64,000 nucleotides of DNA. It comes from Chelativorans sp. J32. GTDB lineage: Bacteria; Pseudomonadota; Alphaproteobacteria; Rhizobiales; Rhizobiaceae. The translations under genes and the position numbers were made by a program. Shown here in pieces: positions 42,916 through 52,122 of this stretch. Below the pieces are notes generated by a model. The model saw only the letters and a program-made list of their open reading frames with translations. It made no database searches and was not told where the DNA came from. Numbering within the stretch: position 1 is the stretch's first letter; every line of letters begins with the position of its first letter. The stretch is taken from positions 257,782 through 321,781 of the forward strand of contig NZ_JAEQ01000004.1 of the NCBI RefSeq assembly GCF_000518985.1. The letters are read 5' to 3'.

Positions 42916-43704
42916 ATGCTGCGGGACGTCAAAGATTCATTCCGACCACTCGCCCGCGCGGGGTATGCGGCGCGTGGCTTGATCTATGCCGTGATTGGCT
43001 TTTTTGCTGCGCTCGCGGCGATCGGCGGTGGTGAAGCGATGGGTTCTCGCGATGCGTTGATGGTGCTGCTGTCCAGCGGGGCGGGCAATGCGCTTGCCTA
43101 TGCGCTTGTCTTTGGATTCCTGTTCTATGCTCTGTGGCGTTTTATCCAGGCGGGTTTCGATACCGATCATCATGGAAAGACTGCCAAGGGTATCGCCATC
43201 CGAACGGGTCTCGCGATAAGCGGGATCACCTACGCGGCACTCGCCAGTTACACATGGTCCCTTGCCAGAGGTGCGGGAAGCGGCGGTAGCGGCGGCGGAT
43301 GGGCGGACACGCTTGCCTCCTTCGTCGGCGCGCGCTGGGTTTCGGCGGGGCTTGCTCTGGCTCTTGCCGGCGCGGGCATAGCCCATGTGATGAAGGCTCT
43401 TCGCGAACGCTACGCCCGCTATCTCGAAGCAGACGCGAAAACCATGAAGGTCATAAATCCGATCGCCAAGGCGGGACTGATTGCGCGCGGTCTGGTGTTC
43501 CTCGTACTCGCGTTCTTGCTGGCCACACGCTCCGTGCGGGGAGGCGAGGAAGCGAGTTCCAAGGGCGCGCTCCAGTTCATTCAAGGGCTGCCGTTTGGGT
43601 GGCTTCTTCTGACGCTGATGGGCTTGGGCCTGATCGCATTTGCAATATATTCGTTCACCGAAGCGATCTATCGGCGCATCAATGTGGAAGACGCTCGGGT
43701 CTAG
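42916..43704 (+). CDS. DUF1206 membrane protein
   Basis: 262 residues with six hydrophobic helices arranged as three repeats of a two-helix unit, each starting with a similar pattern (ARAGYAARGLIYAVIGFFA, AIRTGLAISGITYAALASY, AKAGLIARGLVFLVLAFLLA). This is the DUF1206 architecture. Function unknown; such genes often sit among stress-linked genes. ATG preceded by GAGGAGG. A strong hairpin terminator follows. Confidence 0.92.
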   Translation: MLRDVKDSFRPLARAGYAARGLIYAVIGFFAALAAIGGGEAMGSRDALMVLLSSGAGNALAYALVFGFLFYALWRFIQAGFDTDHHGKTAKGIAIRTGLAISGITYAALASYTWSLARGAGSGGSGGGWADTLASFVGARWVSAGLALALAGAGIAHVMKALRERYARYLEADAKTMKVINPIAKAGLIARGLVFLVLAFLLATRSVRGGEEASSKGALQFIQGLPFGWLLLTLMGLGLIAFAIYSFTEAIYRRINVEDARV

Positions 43705-43719
43705 CCCGAGCCCGGCAGA

Positions 43720-43744
43720 AGCCCCGGCCCTAAAGGCCGGGGCT
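43720..43744. terminator. Strong GC-rich bidirectional terminator hairpin
   Basis: AGCCCCGGCC (43720-43729), loop CTAAA, GGCCGGGGCT (43735-43744): a perfect 10-bp stem between the convergent DUF1206 and DUF378 genes. There is no T-run on the plus strand, but position and strength support termination. Confidence 0.75.
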
Positions 43745-43761
43745 CGTCTGCACAGGTCTTC

Positions 43762-43992
43762 TCAGTGCACATTCCGCTCGGCCCTGACCTCGCCCTCGCT
43801 GAGACTTCTGACGAATGGTATGAGCTGCCAAATCGCTGACAGGCCAACGAGAACATAGACGATCCGCGAAAGCGTTGCGTCCTGGCCACCGAAGATGGCC
43901 GCAACGAGGTCGAACTGGAACAGGCCCACCAACAGCCAGTTCAGGCCGCCCACGATGATGAGCAGCAGCGTTATGATGTTCAATGCGTGCAT
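43762..43992 (-). CDS. DUF378 small membrane protein
   Basis: 76 residues, two membrane helices (about 5-30 and 41-62) joined by a short loop, with the DUF378 pattern NIITLLLIIVGGLNWLLVGLFQFDLVAAIFG and RIVYVLVGLSAIWQL. Function unknown; often found among stress genes. ATG at 43992 with AGGAGAAG upstream. Confidence 0.88.
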   Translation of the reverse strand: MHALNIITLLLIIVGGLNWLLVGLFQFDLVAAIFGGQDATLSRIVYVLVGLSAIWQLIPFVRSLSEGEVRAERNVH

Positions 43993-44178
43993 TTGCTTCT
44001 CCTAGAGCTTGATGGCTCCCAACAGCCCCGGTGGCGCAACGTTCCCTTGAGGAAATCCCTCGTGAGCTCCCTTCATCGGGAATCTGGATCAACAGCCGCG
44101 CCGCCCTCTACTAGCGACCGGACTGCGGTCGCAGACCTGGGAAGTCCGCCTGTGGGAGCAGCTTGGCGGCGACGCATG

Positions 44179-44595
44179 TCAGCGCTGGACCACGATTTCC
44201 GTCTTCAAGCTCTTCTGAAGGGCGATGCCCGAACCGCCCGCGGCTGGAGTAGCTGCGTCGTCAGGCTCAATGGCGGAACCATGGCTTTGCCAGCGCAAAT
44301 CTTTCGTCGGCGCGCTGAAGGAAGCATGAATGCCTTCGCCCTCCATCCTTCCATGGGCTGTCGGCAGCACGCCGGCGACGCGGCACGCCGCCCTGAAGGC
44401 GCGGAAGGCAGCGGAAGGTGCTTTCAGCCCGTCGAGGCAGTCGCGGCAGGCCCGGACGGCACTGCGATATTCTCGGCATCTTGTGATTGGCCATGACCCA
44501 AGCAGGCACTCTAGTGCCTCGAAGGCCGTCGCCACGTTGCGCAGATTACCGCCGAGCGAAATTTGCACGGTCAACGGAAAGGCTTTGTCGTTCAT
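44179..44595 (-). CDS. DUF982 domain protein with extended C-terminus
   Basis: 138 residues from the ATG at 44595 (the ORF to 44661 has no better start). The first 75 residues follow the DUF982 pattern: FPLTVQISLGGNLRNVATAFEALECLLGSWP, RSAVRACRDCLDGL and FRAFRAACRVAGVL. The last 60 residues are a variable tail. DUF982 genes are small, of unknown function, and common in rhizobia in multiple copies. A second copy lies 200 nt upstream on the same strand. Confidence 0.75.
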   Translation of the reverse strand: MNDKAFPLTVQISLGGNLRNVATAFEALECLLGSWPITRCREYRSAVRACRDCLDGLKAPSAAFRAFRAACRVAGVLPTAHGRMEGEGIHASFSAPTKDLRWQSHGSAIEPDDAATPAAGGSGIALQKSLKTEIVVQR

Positions 44596-44798
44596 GGTAT
44601 TCGCCGTGTTATTGTCGTTTTTGTCGGTGGCTTCGCCCCATATCAGCCGGCCTTTCAACACCCGAGGCCGCGGTTGGTTCCCCTGGATCGTTCCTTTTTG
44701 CGAAGGGAGCGATGAATGCGGTCACCCGCATCGGGCCCGCAGCATGGTGGCGCGTGCTGCATTGGGTCAGGTGCTCTTAATGGCAGGGGATACGTGGT

Positions 44799-45083
44799 TT
44801 AGGGCCTGCAACGCAGCCCGTCGGATGCTCTTCCCGGCGCCGGCATATCAGAAGCCAGAATGCCGTAGGTCTCGGCAAAATCGAGGAATGCTTCCCAAGC
44901 GTTTTCCACAAGCTCGGAGTCTTCCGTGGCGGATACGAACGAGTCAAAAGCGCGTTCCAGGACGGCATCGCTCTCGATCGGGAACTGGGCAACGATGTCG
45001 ATGGCCTGCTCCAAATCCCAAACCTCGGCATTCTCGCCGGGGCTCAACACGATCCTTACGGGAAGCTGGAAATGCGGCTGCAT
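44799..45083 (-). CDS. DUF982-like small protein
   Basis: 94 residues from the ATG at 45083, with GGGA 7-8 nt upstream; the frame is open to 45287 but the upstream part looks non-coding. FQLPVRIVLSPGENAEVWDLEQAIDIVAQFP, FDSFVSATEDSELVENAWEAFLDFAETYGIL matches the DUF982 layout although weakly. Probably paralogous to the next gene downstream. Confidence 0.62.
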   Translation of the reverse strand: MQPHFQLPVRIVLSPGENAEVWDLEQAIDIVAQFPIESDAVLERAFDSFVSATEDSELVENAWEAFLDFAETYGILASDMPAPGRASDGLRCRP

Positions 45084-45281
45084 GCTCGTCCCTTTTGCAA
45101 GCCAAAGAGCCAAAACGGCCGAGAGCGGCAAAAGTTGCACGTTCATCGCCGGGGAGTCCAGCGACAGGGATCTTAGAGCCGGTATCTGCGCCGCTGCAAC
45201 AGGCGGTCCGGGCCGAACTTTTTGCCCCGCCGCTTGTTCGAATGTCCCGGCAGATGCCGTGACCCGAACTAGGAGAGCCAG

Positions 45282-45464
45282 ATGCACAAGGACGAAGCAA
45301 AGGGTACCGCAAAAAAGATGCGCGGCAGCGTCAAAGAAGCCGCAGGAAGAGCAACCGGCGATGACAAACTTCGCGCCGATGGCAAGGCCGATAAAGCAGA
45401 AGGCAGCGTCCAGAAGGGCGTCGGCAAGGCCAAGGACGCGATCAGAGACGCGCTCAAGAAGTAG
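45282..45464 (+). CDS. CsbD-family stress protein
   Basis: 60 residues, all polar and Lys/Ala/Gly rich (AKKMRGSVKEAAGRATGDDKLRADGKADKAEGS), the standard CsbD signature. CsbD-like proteins are small, abundant and induced by general stress, often under extracytoplasmic or EcfG-type sigma control in alphaproteobacteria. Clear AGGAGAG ribosome site. A hairpin terminator follows at 45488. Confidence 0.93.
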   Translation: MHKDEAKGTAKKMRGSVKEAAGRATGDDKLRADGKADKAEGSVQKGVGKAKDAIRDALKK

Positions 45465-45487
45465 TGGCGGTTCCCGGAATTTGATCT

Positions 45488-45518
45488 CGGCTGGGCTGAC
45501 GCAGCAGTGGCCCAGCCG
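45488..45518. terminator. Hairpin between convergent csbD-like and DUF6790 genes
   Basis: CGGCTGGGC (45488-45496) pairs exactly with GCCCAGCCG (45510-45518) around a 13-nt loop. It lies between two convergent genes, 24 nt after the CsbD stop and 10 nt from the end of the other gene. Confidence 0.6.
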
Positions 45519-45527
45519 GAAACGAGG

Positions 45528-46049
45528 TCAGGCGTTCAACGCAGGATGGCGGCGAGCCCCGCCATAGCGCATCCAGAGCAGAAGCGCTCCAAGCACAGGC
45601 ACCAGAATGTCGGTGTAGAAGATGATTCCCGCATTCCCCGGCGCAAAATTTCCGGCAGTGACCATCTGGTATACGTGACCACCGGCTGCACCAAGCAGGA
45701 AGCAAGCAGGTCCCAGCACGGCGGCCAGGCGCATTTCGAAGCCGCTGCGATAGGCAAGAAAACCGACGACCGCGAAACCTAAGCTCGCCCAGCCCACTTC
45801 CGCTTGAAACGGGCTGTTCTCCCACCCGATGAAGGAGGCGGCCACGTCTCCGAAGAAAACGTGCATGACGAAGTTATAGAGAAACGTGAAGCCGATCACG
45901 AACAGCGCGTAGAAGGCCAGCGCCGACTCAGCGAACTCAGAGCGCCCCGTTACCCGCGCTCTCGATTGGGAGATCGCGGTCGCAATCGCGGCGATTATGA
46001 GAAAAGTCAGCGTGAAGTTGCTCAGCAGAAAAGCGATTAGATTCGCCAT
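45528..46049 (-). CDS. DUF6790-type membrane protein
   Basis: 173 residues from the ATG at 46049, which has GGGAGGAGAG upstream; the longer frame to 46232 is not supported. Five or six hydrophobic helices with conserved polar patches (FLYNFVMHVFFGDVAASFIGW, GHVYQMVTAGNFAPGNAGIIFYTDILVP). I assign it to the DUF6790 family from this pattern; function unknown. Confidence 0.75.
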   Translation of the reverse strand: MANLIAFLLSNFTLTFLIIAAIATAISQSRARVTGRSEFAESALAFYALFVIGFTFLYNFVMHVFFGDVAASFIGWENSPFQAEVGWASLGFAVVGFLAYRSGFEMRLAAVLGPACFLLGAAGGHVYQMVTAGNFAPGNAGIIFYTDILVPVLGALLLWMRYGGARRHPALNA

Positions 46050-46188
46050 CTCTCTCCTCCCGCCTTGATGGCTGCAAGCCGTCGTCGCGCTCAGTCGCGG
46101 CCCGGCTTCGGGGGAAATATGGCACAGCAAGGCCTCACCGGATAGCGGTGCAGCATGTATGATCCGCGCAACCCGCCGGATTGATGGG

Positions 46189-47370
46189 CTAGAGCCGTCG
46201 GCCCGCAACCGTGCTGAGCGGAATGGGCGCAATCACCGCCCGGTTCTTGCCGGCCTGCTTCGCCTTGTAAAGCGATCGATCCGCACTCGCCATCATTGCC
46301 GAAAGCTGCTCCGACTGATGCCGCGTATGGATGCCGATGCTTATCGTGACGGGATAGTCATCCGGAAGCCCCGTGATTCTTGCACGGTCCAGTTCGCTGC
46401 GGACCCGCTCGGCGTATTCGAGCAGATCATGCCGTCGTGTCTGGTGGTAGAACAGCGCGAACTCCTCACCACCTGTACGGCCGACGAAATCGGCAGCGCC
46501 ATGGAGGGCAAGAACTCTTCCGACACCGGCTATGACCTGATCGCCGACGGCATGGCCGAACGTGTCATTGATCTGTTTGAAATTGTCGATATCGGCGAGC
46601 ATAAGTGCCGAGGAAAGCGGCGCGGGTGCAGTGCATTTTAGTGCCGTGGCTACCTTGCTCTCGAAACCGCGACGGTTGAGGATACCCGTCAGATAGTCCT
46701 GGTCGACCTCTGTGCGAAGCTCGTTGAGCATCTGAGCAGCCGCCGCCACCAAGAAGGTCAACGCAATCAGGATGGCAAGCAACGGCGTCACCGCCTGCAC
46801 GGTTGCCCAGTAGGCCGACCCGTGAACGGAGCCTGAAGAATTGACATCCAAGGCTTTGAACAAAGTGGCCGTCGGCCGTACGACCGCGATCGCGAAGAGG
46901 AAAATCGTTACGGCCACGAACAGCCGATCTACACTCGATCTGATTCCGGCTCGTATCAGCAGCCAGCCGGTCACTGCAGAAAGGACCGCAAAGCCAGTGT
47001 TCACGGTGTAAATGCGCCCCTCGACGGAAGGGACGACAAGGAGATAGCGGTAGAAGAATACAGCGCAGATCGCACACGTCGTCACGAAAGCCAGGACGGG
47101 CACCCGTGCTCTCACGCGCATGAGAGCGCTCACGCAGGCTGACAGGACCGCGCCAAGAAAGAGGCAGTTGACCGCAATGCGAAGACCCGGACCTTCGAAT
47201 TCGTCGAGAAAGTCATTCGCCACGAAAGCCAGTCCATAACAAAGGAATGCGATCCCAAGCAGCAAGAGATGTTTTTGGGTTGGCTTACTCCACCATAGAA
47301 GAAGAAACGTCGCGGTTAGGACTGCGGCGATCGCTGGGTTCAGCAACTCAAAAAACAACTGACCTGCCAA
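46189..47370 (-). CDS. Membrane-bound diguanylate cyclase (GGDEF protein)
   Basis: 393 residues. Residues 1-215 hold about seven membrane helices forming an unclassified sensor; 222-385 form a GGDEF domain with DYLTGILNRRGF, DIDNFKQINDTFGH and the active-site loop GGEEF at 300-304. It makes cyclic di-GMP from two GTP. The I-site RxxD is not intact: the position of the Arg is Gly291 (GAAD before FVGRTGGEEF), so product inhibition through that site is unlikely. No EAL domain. Stands alone on the minus strand. Confidence 0.92.
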   Translation of the reverse strand: MAGQLFFELLNPAIAAVLTATFLLLWWSKPTQKHLLLLGIAFLCYGLAFVANDFLDEFEGPGLRIAVNCLFLGAVLSACVSALMRVRARVPVLAFVTTCAICAVFFYRYLLVVPSVEGRIYTVNTGFAVLSAVTGWLLIRAGIRSSVDRLFVAVTIFLFAIAVVRPTATLFKALDVNSSGSVHGSAYWATVQAVTPLLAILIALTFLVAAAAQMLNELRTEVDQDYLTGILNRRGFESKVATALKCTAPAPLSSALMLADIDNFKQINDTFGHAVGDQVIAGVGRVLALHGAADFVGRTGGEEFALFYHQTRRHDLLEYAERVRSELDRARITGLPDDYPVTISIGIHTRHQSEQLSAMMASADRSLYKAKQAGKNRAVIAPIPLSTVAGRRL

Positions 47371-47574
47371 GTGTCAGCCTTTTCATTGTAGGAGAGTTCT
47401 ATGATCTCCCTCTAGATCCACCTGCCCAAGGAAGCGTTAAACCCCAACTTGGTTGAATGCACAGAAGTGGTGGTAACGGCAGAAAGCCGGGCACCCCACT
47501 CCGTCGTCATAGGATCGCTACCGTCGCACGCGCCAGCCTGCATATCCCGCCGTTAAGCGGCACTGCGGCCAACG

Positions 47575-47739
47575 TCACGCCAGCCAATAGGCGAGACAGA
47601 ACGTTGCCAGGAAAAGCACGCAGACCAGTGCGGTGAAGGTCGCCGGGCGGCTTCTGGGAGCCAGATCCTCGGCCAGAACCTTGAATTTCTTGGGCTCCCC
47701 CCATTTCACCCGCCGGAACTTGTAGACGTTATCCCGCAT
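47575..47739 (-). CDS. Small membrane protein (54 residues)
   Basis: A short open frame from ATG 47739 to TGA 47575-47577. The N-terminal 32 residues are basic and polar (MRDNVYKFRRVKWGEPKKF...), and residues 33-54 form one membrane helix (TFTALVCVLFLATFCLAYWLA). The composition looks coding, but there is no clear ribosome site and no family that I recognise. Its tail-anchored shape suggests a cytoplasmic-facing small membrane protein. Confidence 0.45.
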   Translation of the reverse strand: MRDNVYKFRRVKWGEPKKFKVLAEDLAPRSRPATFTALVCVLFLATFCLAYWLA

Positions 47740-47821
47740 TTTGCGAATTTTGGCGCCGGGGGCGTTAAGAATCAGTCAAGACTGTGCCGGCGCCATGGAT
47801 ATTGGCCTCGATGAAATGCGT

Positions 47822-48535
47822 TCATTCACACTGCCGGCGAGGACCGCCGCCGTAAGGCTGGTACGTATTGTCCTCCGGCCGATACGAGCGGTATCTGGCA
47901 AAGCAGGACTGGATATGTGCCGGATCCAGGTGAGAGGCTGGCGCTGGGGGCGCACTGAAGCTGTTGCCCAACGCGGAGGATTCCTCTGACGAAGCGCTGA
48001 CCACCTGCTCTGGCTCGTCCCGTGTTTCGAAAGCGTTGGAAGTTTCGGAGAACGGGGAGACGCACTCGCGTCGCTCGCCGCTATAGGCGGTGTATCTGTT
48101 GTCCTCGGGATTGTAGGAGCGATATCGCTCCAAACACCATGCGACATGCGCTGCGTCGGGCTGCGAAGCCGGCTGAAAGGTCGGCTCGGCTACGGCCGAG
48201 GCGGTTATAGGGTCGACGGTCGACTCCATAGGATCCATGGTCGACCCGGCGTTGAATCCGGCGAGTTGCTCATCGGCAGCGGCTTGCGCCTGCATTGGCA
48301 TTCCTGCTTTGGCTGGCGCCGGTGCGGGTTTCGTATTCTTCGGCAAAGCTTCCTGATTGGCGCTGACCCTTACGGGTTCGTTGCTCCATGGCCCTGAATA
48401 ACTCGCATTGAACTGACGGACAGGAACCGGCTCGGCGGTCAGATACACAATAGTGACGGCGGCGCCGCTCACGAAGATGACGAGGGTCAGGAAAAAGCCG
48501 CTGATGAAGGCGAATAGATATTTCATAGTGCGCAT
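47822..48535 (-). CDS. Membrane-anchored protein with two BA14K-like repeats
   Basis: 237 residues from the ATG at 48535 (ATG 48526 is nearly as likely; the frame is open to 48604). An N-terminal membrane helix (YLFAFISGFFLTLVIFVSGAAVTIVYL) is followed by a Pro/Ala-rich linker and two BA14K-type units: HVAWCLERYRSYNPEDNRY...RREC and HIQSCFARYRSYRPEDNTY...RRQC. BA14K is a Brucella immunoreactive, lectin-like family found in Hyphomicrobiales, normally with one unit. The paired Cys in each unit could form a disulfide in the periplasm. Confidence 0.8.
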   Translation of the reverse strand: MRTMKYLFAFISGFFLTLVIFVSGAAVTIVYLTAEPVPVRQFNASYSGPWSNEPVRVSANQEALPKNTKPAPAPAKAGMPMQAQAAADEQLAGFNAGSTMDPMESTVDPITASAVAEPTFQPASQPDAAHVAWCLERYRSYNPEDNRYTAYSGERRECVSPFSETSNAFETRDEPEQVVSASSEESSALGNSFSAPPAPASHLDPAHIQSCFARYRSYRPEDNTYQPYGGGPRRQCE

Positions 48536-48860
48536 CCCTGGTTCGTCCCTCCCTTCCAGAATGAAGCGAGCGGCCCAGAGTTCCCTCCGATGTGAGTCGG
48601 ACAAGGATTTGCGCTGGGGATGCGCAATGAGACAGGCAATGGGAGCTGGACGTTACCTGGTCTGTACCCGCGATCCCGTCAGAAAGAAGCGCCGCGTGGT
48701 CTTGCTGGATATTGACCGGTTGCCACTGTTTACAATCGTCTAGTTCTGCATATTTCGGATGCCAAGGATATCTTTATGCGGCCAAAGATGCCGTGGCCGT
48801 ATTTACTTCACCCTGCTTGCGTTATAAATCGCTTCTGGGGAACAATTGGGGGAAGTTGAC
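48536..48860. other. 325-nt intergenic region
   Basis: It contains the promoter side of the BA14K-like gene and, on the plus strand, a possible 38-codon frame starting at 48627 and ending with TAG near 48743, with GGGGA upstream. That frame shows no family and I do not call it. Nothing else is recognised. Confidence 0.4.
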
Positions 48861-49073
48861 GTGGAAAACCATCCGCGTTGGAGCTGTCATGGGTGCGACG
48901 CCGAATTTCCATTGCGGCTGAACGACAAGTGGCGAACGCTTCGGGTATCGATCAGCCATCCCGAAGCTGCATCTCGCCTCGATGAGGTCTTCGAGCTGTG
49001 CCCCGCCTGTCACTTGAAGCTGATGGAGCTTGCCCACCCTCGAAAATGGCCCCGGGTGGGCGTTGGCAGCTAG
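48861..49073 (+). CDS. Small zinc-ribbon-like protein
   Basis: 70 residues from GTG 48861, which has GGGGGA 7 nt upstream (a TTG at 48846 is in frame too). Two CxxC pairs, CHGC near the N-terminus and CPAC at about residue 47, could bind one zinc. The remainder is short and unlike any family that I can name. Function unknown. Confidence 0.55.
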   Translation: MENHPRWSCHGCDAEFPLRLNDKWRTLRVSISHPEAASRLDEVFELCPACHLKLMELAHPRKWPRVGVGS

Positions 49074-49205
49074 CAGCGACGCGGAAGGGGCATGCCTCTC
49101 CCGGCGATGCTGAAGCTGCGGCCGGCACTTTCGCGGTGCGTTCATGCCGGCGGAAGAGCAGGGCGCTCCGCCGTTGTAAAGAGCAGCGAGCGCCTCTCAT
49201 CCCGT

Positions 49206-51008
49206 TCAGGCGGCCTCGAAAAGCTCGACAATCTCCATCTCCGGAACAAGCACGAGCCCCTTGTCGGTGATGCGGATTTCCGGAATCACCGAGAGCGGGA
49301 TCAGGTTGAAGCCCATATAGGGAATGGAGCAGCCTGCCTTTTCCCATTCTGCCTTCAGGGCCTTCACCTCCTCCGCAACCTCGGTCACACGCTTGTCTGA
49401 AAGCAGGCCCGCGATCGGCAGGGGGACCATTGCAGTCACCTTGCCGTCCACCACCACGCAGACACCGCCTTGAGTCTCTTCGATAGCGCGCAAGGCCGCC
49501 TGCATGTCTGCTTCATTGGTGCCGGCCACGATGACGTTATGGCTGTCATGGCCGACGGAAGAAGCGACTGCGCCGCGCTTCAGGTTGAAATTGCTCAGAA
49601 GCCCGTGCGCGACATTGCCGGAGGATTTTCCGTGCCGCTCGACGACGGCTACGAAGCAGAGTCCATGCCGGTCGAAATGGTCCTGCCAGTTGTTTGCAGG
49701 CTCTAGCGTGATCCGCTCATGGCCGAGGGTTATTCCCGGAAGCTCGGTGCGGATCGCATGCGCCACCACTTTAATGGTCGGCAGATCGGGCGTCAGCTTG
49801 ACGTTTCGAGGCAGTTTCACCGTCTGGTAGGCGGCTTGCGGGTAATGGTAGCGGTTGGAGAGGGCTGCATCGAGCAGCGGCGTGATGCGGTGGTTTTCCA
49901 CCACAAGCTCTCCGCCATACCAGGTGTTGACCGGCTTGAAGCCATCATCGAGCAGGACGAGATCCGCGCGGCGCCCGCCGCCGAGGCCGCCGATCTCGCC
50001 TTCCAGGCCGAAGCGGGTCGCACCATGGAGCGAGCCCATGGCCCAGGCCTGCTCCGGCTTCATGCCCGCCCTCATGGCTTCCCGCGTGACCCAATCGAGG
50101 CCGAAGAGCAGAAGGTCGTCCGCATCCCGGTCATCGGTGCAGACTGCGATCCGCTTGTGCGAGGCACCGAGTTCAGTGATCGTCTTGATTGCCTCCGGCA
50201 AGCTGTGCCACGGCGTGGTCGGCGGGCCGCCGCGAAGAAAAAGCCAAATGCCAGCCTCGAGGAGGTCGTCCGCAATATCACGGTCGATCGCCTCATGCGT
50301 ATCGGTCACGCCGGAAGCCGCGTAAGCCGCGACGAATTCGCGGCCATAGACGTGGCCGGAGACGGGACGTCCGCGCTGGAGCGCCGCCGCCAGTATAGCA
50401 TGGCTGCGTTCGTCACCCATGGCGACCTGCACGAAATCCATCTTCTCGCCCAGGGCAACGGCTTCGGGCCACTTGTCGAAGAGGGCTGCGATTTTCTGTG
50501 CGGTGAGGTCGCCGCCTGCGGTCTCCAATTGCGGAGATGTGGCCGGCACGGTGCTCGGTACTGTGAGGAAGATGGAAAGCGGCGCCTGGCGCGCGTCTTC
50601 CAGCATGGCCTCGATGCCCGCTATATCCATCACATTGCCGATTTCGTGGCTGTCGCAGAAGATCGTGGTCGTGCCGTTGAGAAGCGCGGCTTCCGCATAG
50701 GCGCAGGCGGTCACCATGCTTGATTCGATGTGGATATGCGGGTCCACGAGCCCGGGAGCAATCAGCCCGCCCGCAGCATCATAGGTCTTGGCGAGGCTTC
50801 CCTTGTGGCTGCCGGCCGGCTTCACCGCTGCGACACGCCCGCCCGCAATCCAGATCTCGCGATCGGGCAGGATACGCTCCGAATAGGTCGAGAGCACCCG
50901 CGCGCCTTTGATGACGAGGTCCGGGTCGGCGCGACCCGAAGCCACGTCGGCGAGATGCCGCGTCATGGTTGCCAAGGGGCGCACGGAAAAGCGGGTGAGG
51001 GAATTCAT
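49206..51008 (-). CDS. ade: Adenine deaminase
   Basis: 600 residues from the ATG at 51008; the frame upstream to 51143 has no start signals. An amidohydrolase with the metal site HIHIESS, the CDSHEIGNV segment, and GHVYG and DDRDADDLL further on, the layout of the Ade family (deaminates adenine to hypoxanthine with Mn/Fe). The C-terminal domain has [17 protein letters not shown], characteristic of Ade. Cytoplasmic purine salvage. Divergent from the SDR gene. Confidence 0.93.
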   Translation of the reverse strand: MNSLTRFSVRPLATMTRHLADVASGRADPDLVIKGARVLSTYSERILPDREIWIAGGRVAAVKPAGSHKGSLAKTYDAAGGLIAPGLVDPHIHIESSMVTACAYAEAALLNGTTTIFCDSHEIGNVMDIAGIEAMLEDARQAPLSIFLTVPSTVPATSPQLETAGGDLTAQKIAALFDKWPEAVALGEKMDFVQVAMGDERSHAILAAALQRGRPVSGHVYGREFVAAYAASGVTDTHEAIDRDIADDLLEAGIWLFLRGGPPTTPWHSLPEAIKTITELGASHKRIAVCTDDRDADDLLLFGLDWVTREAMRAGMKPEQAWAMGSLHGATRFGLEGEIGGLGGGRRADLVLLDDGFKPVNTWYGGELVVENHRITPLLDAALSNRYHYPQAAYQTVKLPRNVKLTPDLPTIKVVAHAIRTELPGITLGHERITLEPANNWQDHFDRHGLCFVAVVERHGKSSGNVAHGLLSNFNLKRGAVASSVGHDSHNVIVAGTNEADMQAALRAIEETQGGVCVVVDGKVTAMVPLPIAGLLSDKRVTEVAEEVKALKAEWEKAGCSIPYMGFNLIPLSVIPEIRITDKGLVLVPEMEIVELFEAA

Positions 51009-51160
51009 GGTGACCTCAATGATCGAGAAGCAAGCCAGGCAGGCAGAATGGCCCTGGTATGGTGAAGGATCAAGCGGCCTTGGGCTTGCGCGGTCAACGC
51101 TCGCAGAACCTTCAGGACCTTCCCTCGTTATACAGGCGGTCAAAGCAAGGACAATGGGAT

Positions 51161-51931
51161 ATGCGTCTCACCGACAGGATAGCGATTGTCACGGGCTCGG
51201 ATTCGGGCATGGGGAAGGCAATAGCGGAGGAGTGCGCGCGCGAAGGCGCCGACATCGTCGTAACCTACCACTCGGATGAGGAAGGAGCGGAGGAAACCCG
51301 CAAAAGAGTGGAAGCTGCGGGCCGGAGGGCACTGGTCCAGCAATTGGACGTCAAGGACGAGAGCAATGTGGTGAGCTTGTTCGAAGCCGTCCAGCGCGAA
51401 CTGGGCCTTCCGGACATCCTGGTCAACAATGCCGGCATTGGCGGCGGCGGCGCGAGTGTCGCCGAGATGACGACGGAAGATTTCGACCGCGTCGTGAAGA
51501 CCGATCTCTACGGGCCGTTTTTCTGCTGCCGCGAGTTCATCAAAATCCGCAAGGAGAAGCGCGGCGGCAAGATCATCAACATCACCTCCGTGCACGAAGC
51601 AATCCCTAGCCCTCGAAGCGCGGCCTACGGCGCTGCGAAGGGTGGTCTTCTGACCTTTACGCGCTCGCTGGCGCTTGAGCTTGCGCCCCTGCAAATCAAC
51701 GTCAACGCGATCGCTCCCGGGCTCATACGCACGCCCATGACAGCGCAGCGGACAGAGGACCCGGAGAAGATGCGAGAGGAACTGCCAAATATTCCCTGGC
51801 ACCGTCCCGGCGAGCCTTGGGAGATCGCGAAACTGGCGCTTTATCTCGCATCCGACGATTCCGACTATGTGACGGGCCAGAGCTTCACGATCGACGGCGG
51901 CCTGGAGATGAACTGGGGGCAGGGGGCCTGA
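51161..51931 (+). CDS. Short-chain dehydrogenase/reductase, glucose-dehydrogenase-like
   Basis: 256 residues from the ATG at 51161. Classical SDR: cofactor motif [16 protein letters not shown], catalytic Ser in NITSVHE, YxxxK as YGAAK, and the C-terminal [12 protein letters not shown]. Resembles the glucose 1-dehydrogenase/3-oxoacyl-ACP-reductase-like group, for which substrate cannot be deduced. Divergent from adenine deaminase, so a shared promoter region of about 150 nt. Confidence 0.9.
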   Translation: MRLTDRIAIVTGSDSGMGKAIAEECAREGADIVVTYHSDEEGAEETRKRVEAAGRRALVQQLDVKDESNVVSLFEAVQRELGLPDILVNNAGIGGGGASVAEMTTEDFDRVVKTDLYGPFFCCREFIKIRKEKRGGKIINITSVHEAIPSPRSAAYGAAKGGLLTFTRSLALELAPLQINVNAIAPGLIRTPMTAQRTEDPEKMREELPNIPWHRPGEPWEIAKLALYLASDDSDYVTGQSFTIDGGLEMNWGQGA

Positions 51932-52122
51932 TATTCGCAGGCCTCCCGATCAGGCCTGCAGCTCCGGTGGTGACCTTTTTCGACCGCGGTCGCGCGGATC
52001 GAGCCAGGCCCGCGCGTCTTTCCTTGGACTTTGTCTTTGCAACGCTTTTGTTCCAGCCGAAGGCGCGCTAGAGGTGGCGCGAAACGCGTAGACGTGTGCC
52101 GTATAGTCGGTAGGAGGCGTCC

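Noticed and set aside
48627-48743. 38-codon plus-strand frame with GGGGA upstream
   Set aside because: Ribosome-site-like spacing only; no family and no helpful context. Mentioned in the intergenic entry but not called as a gene.
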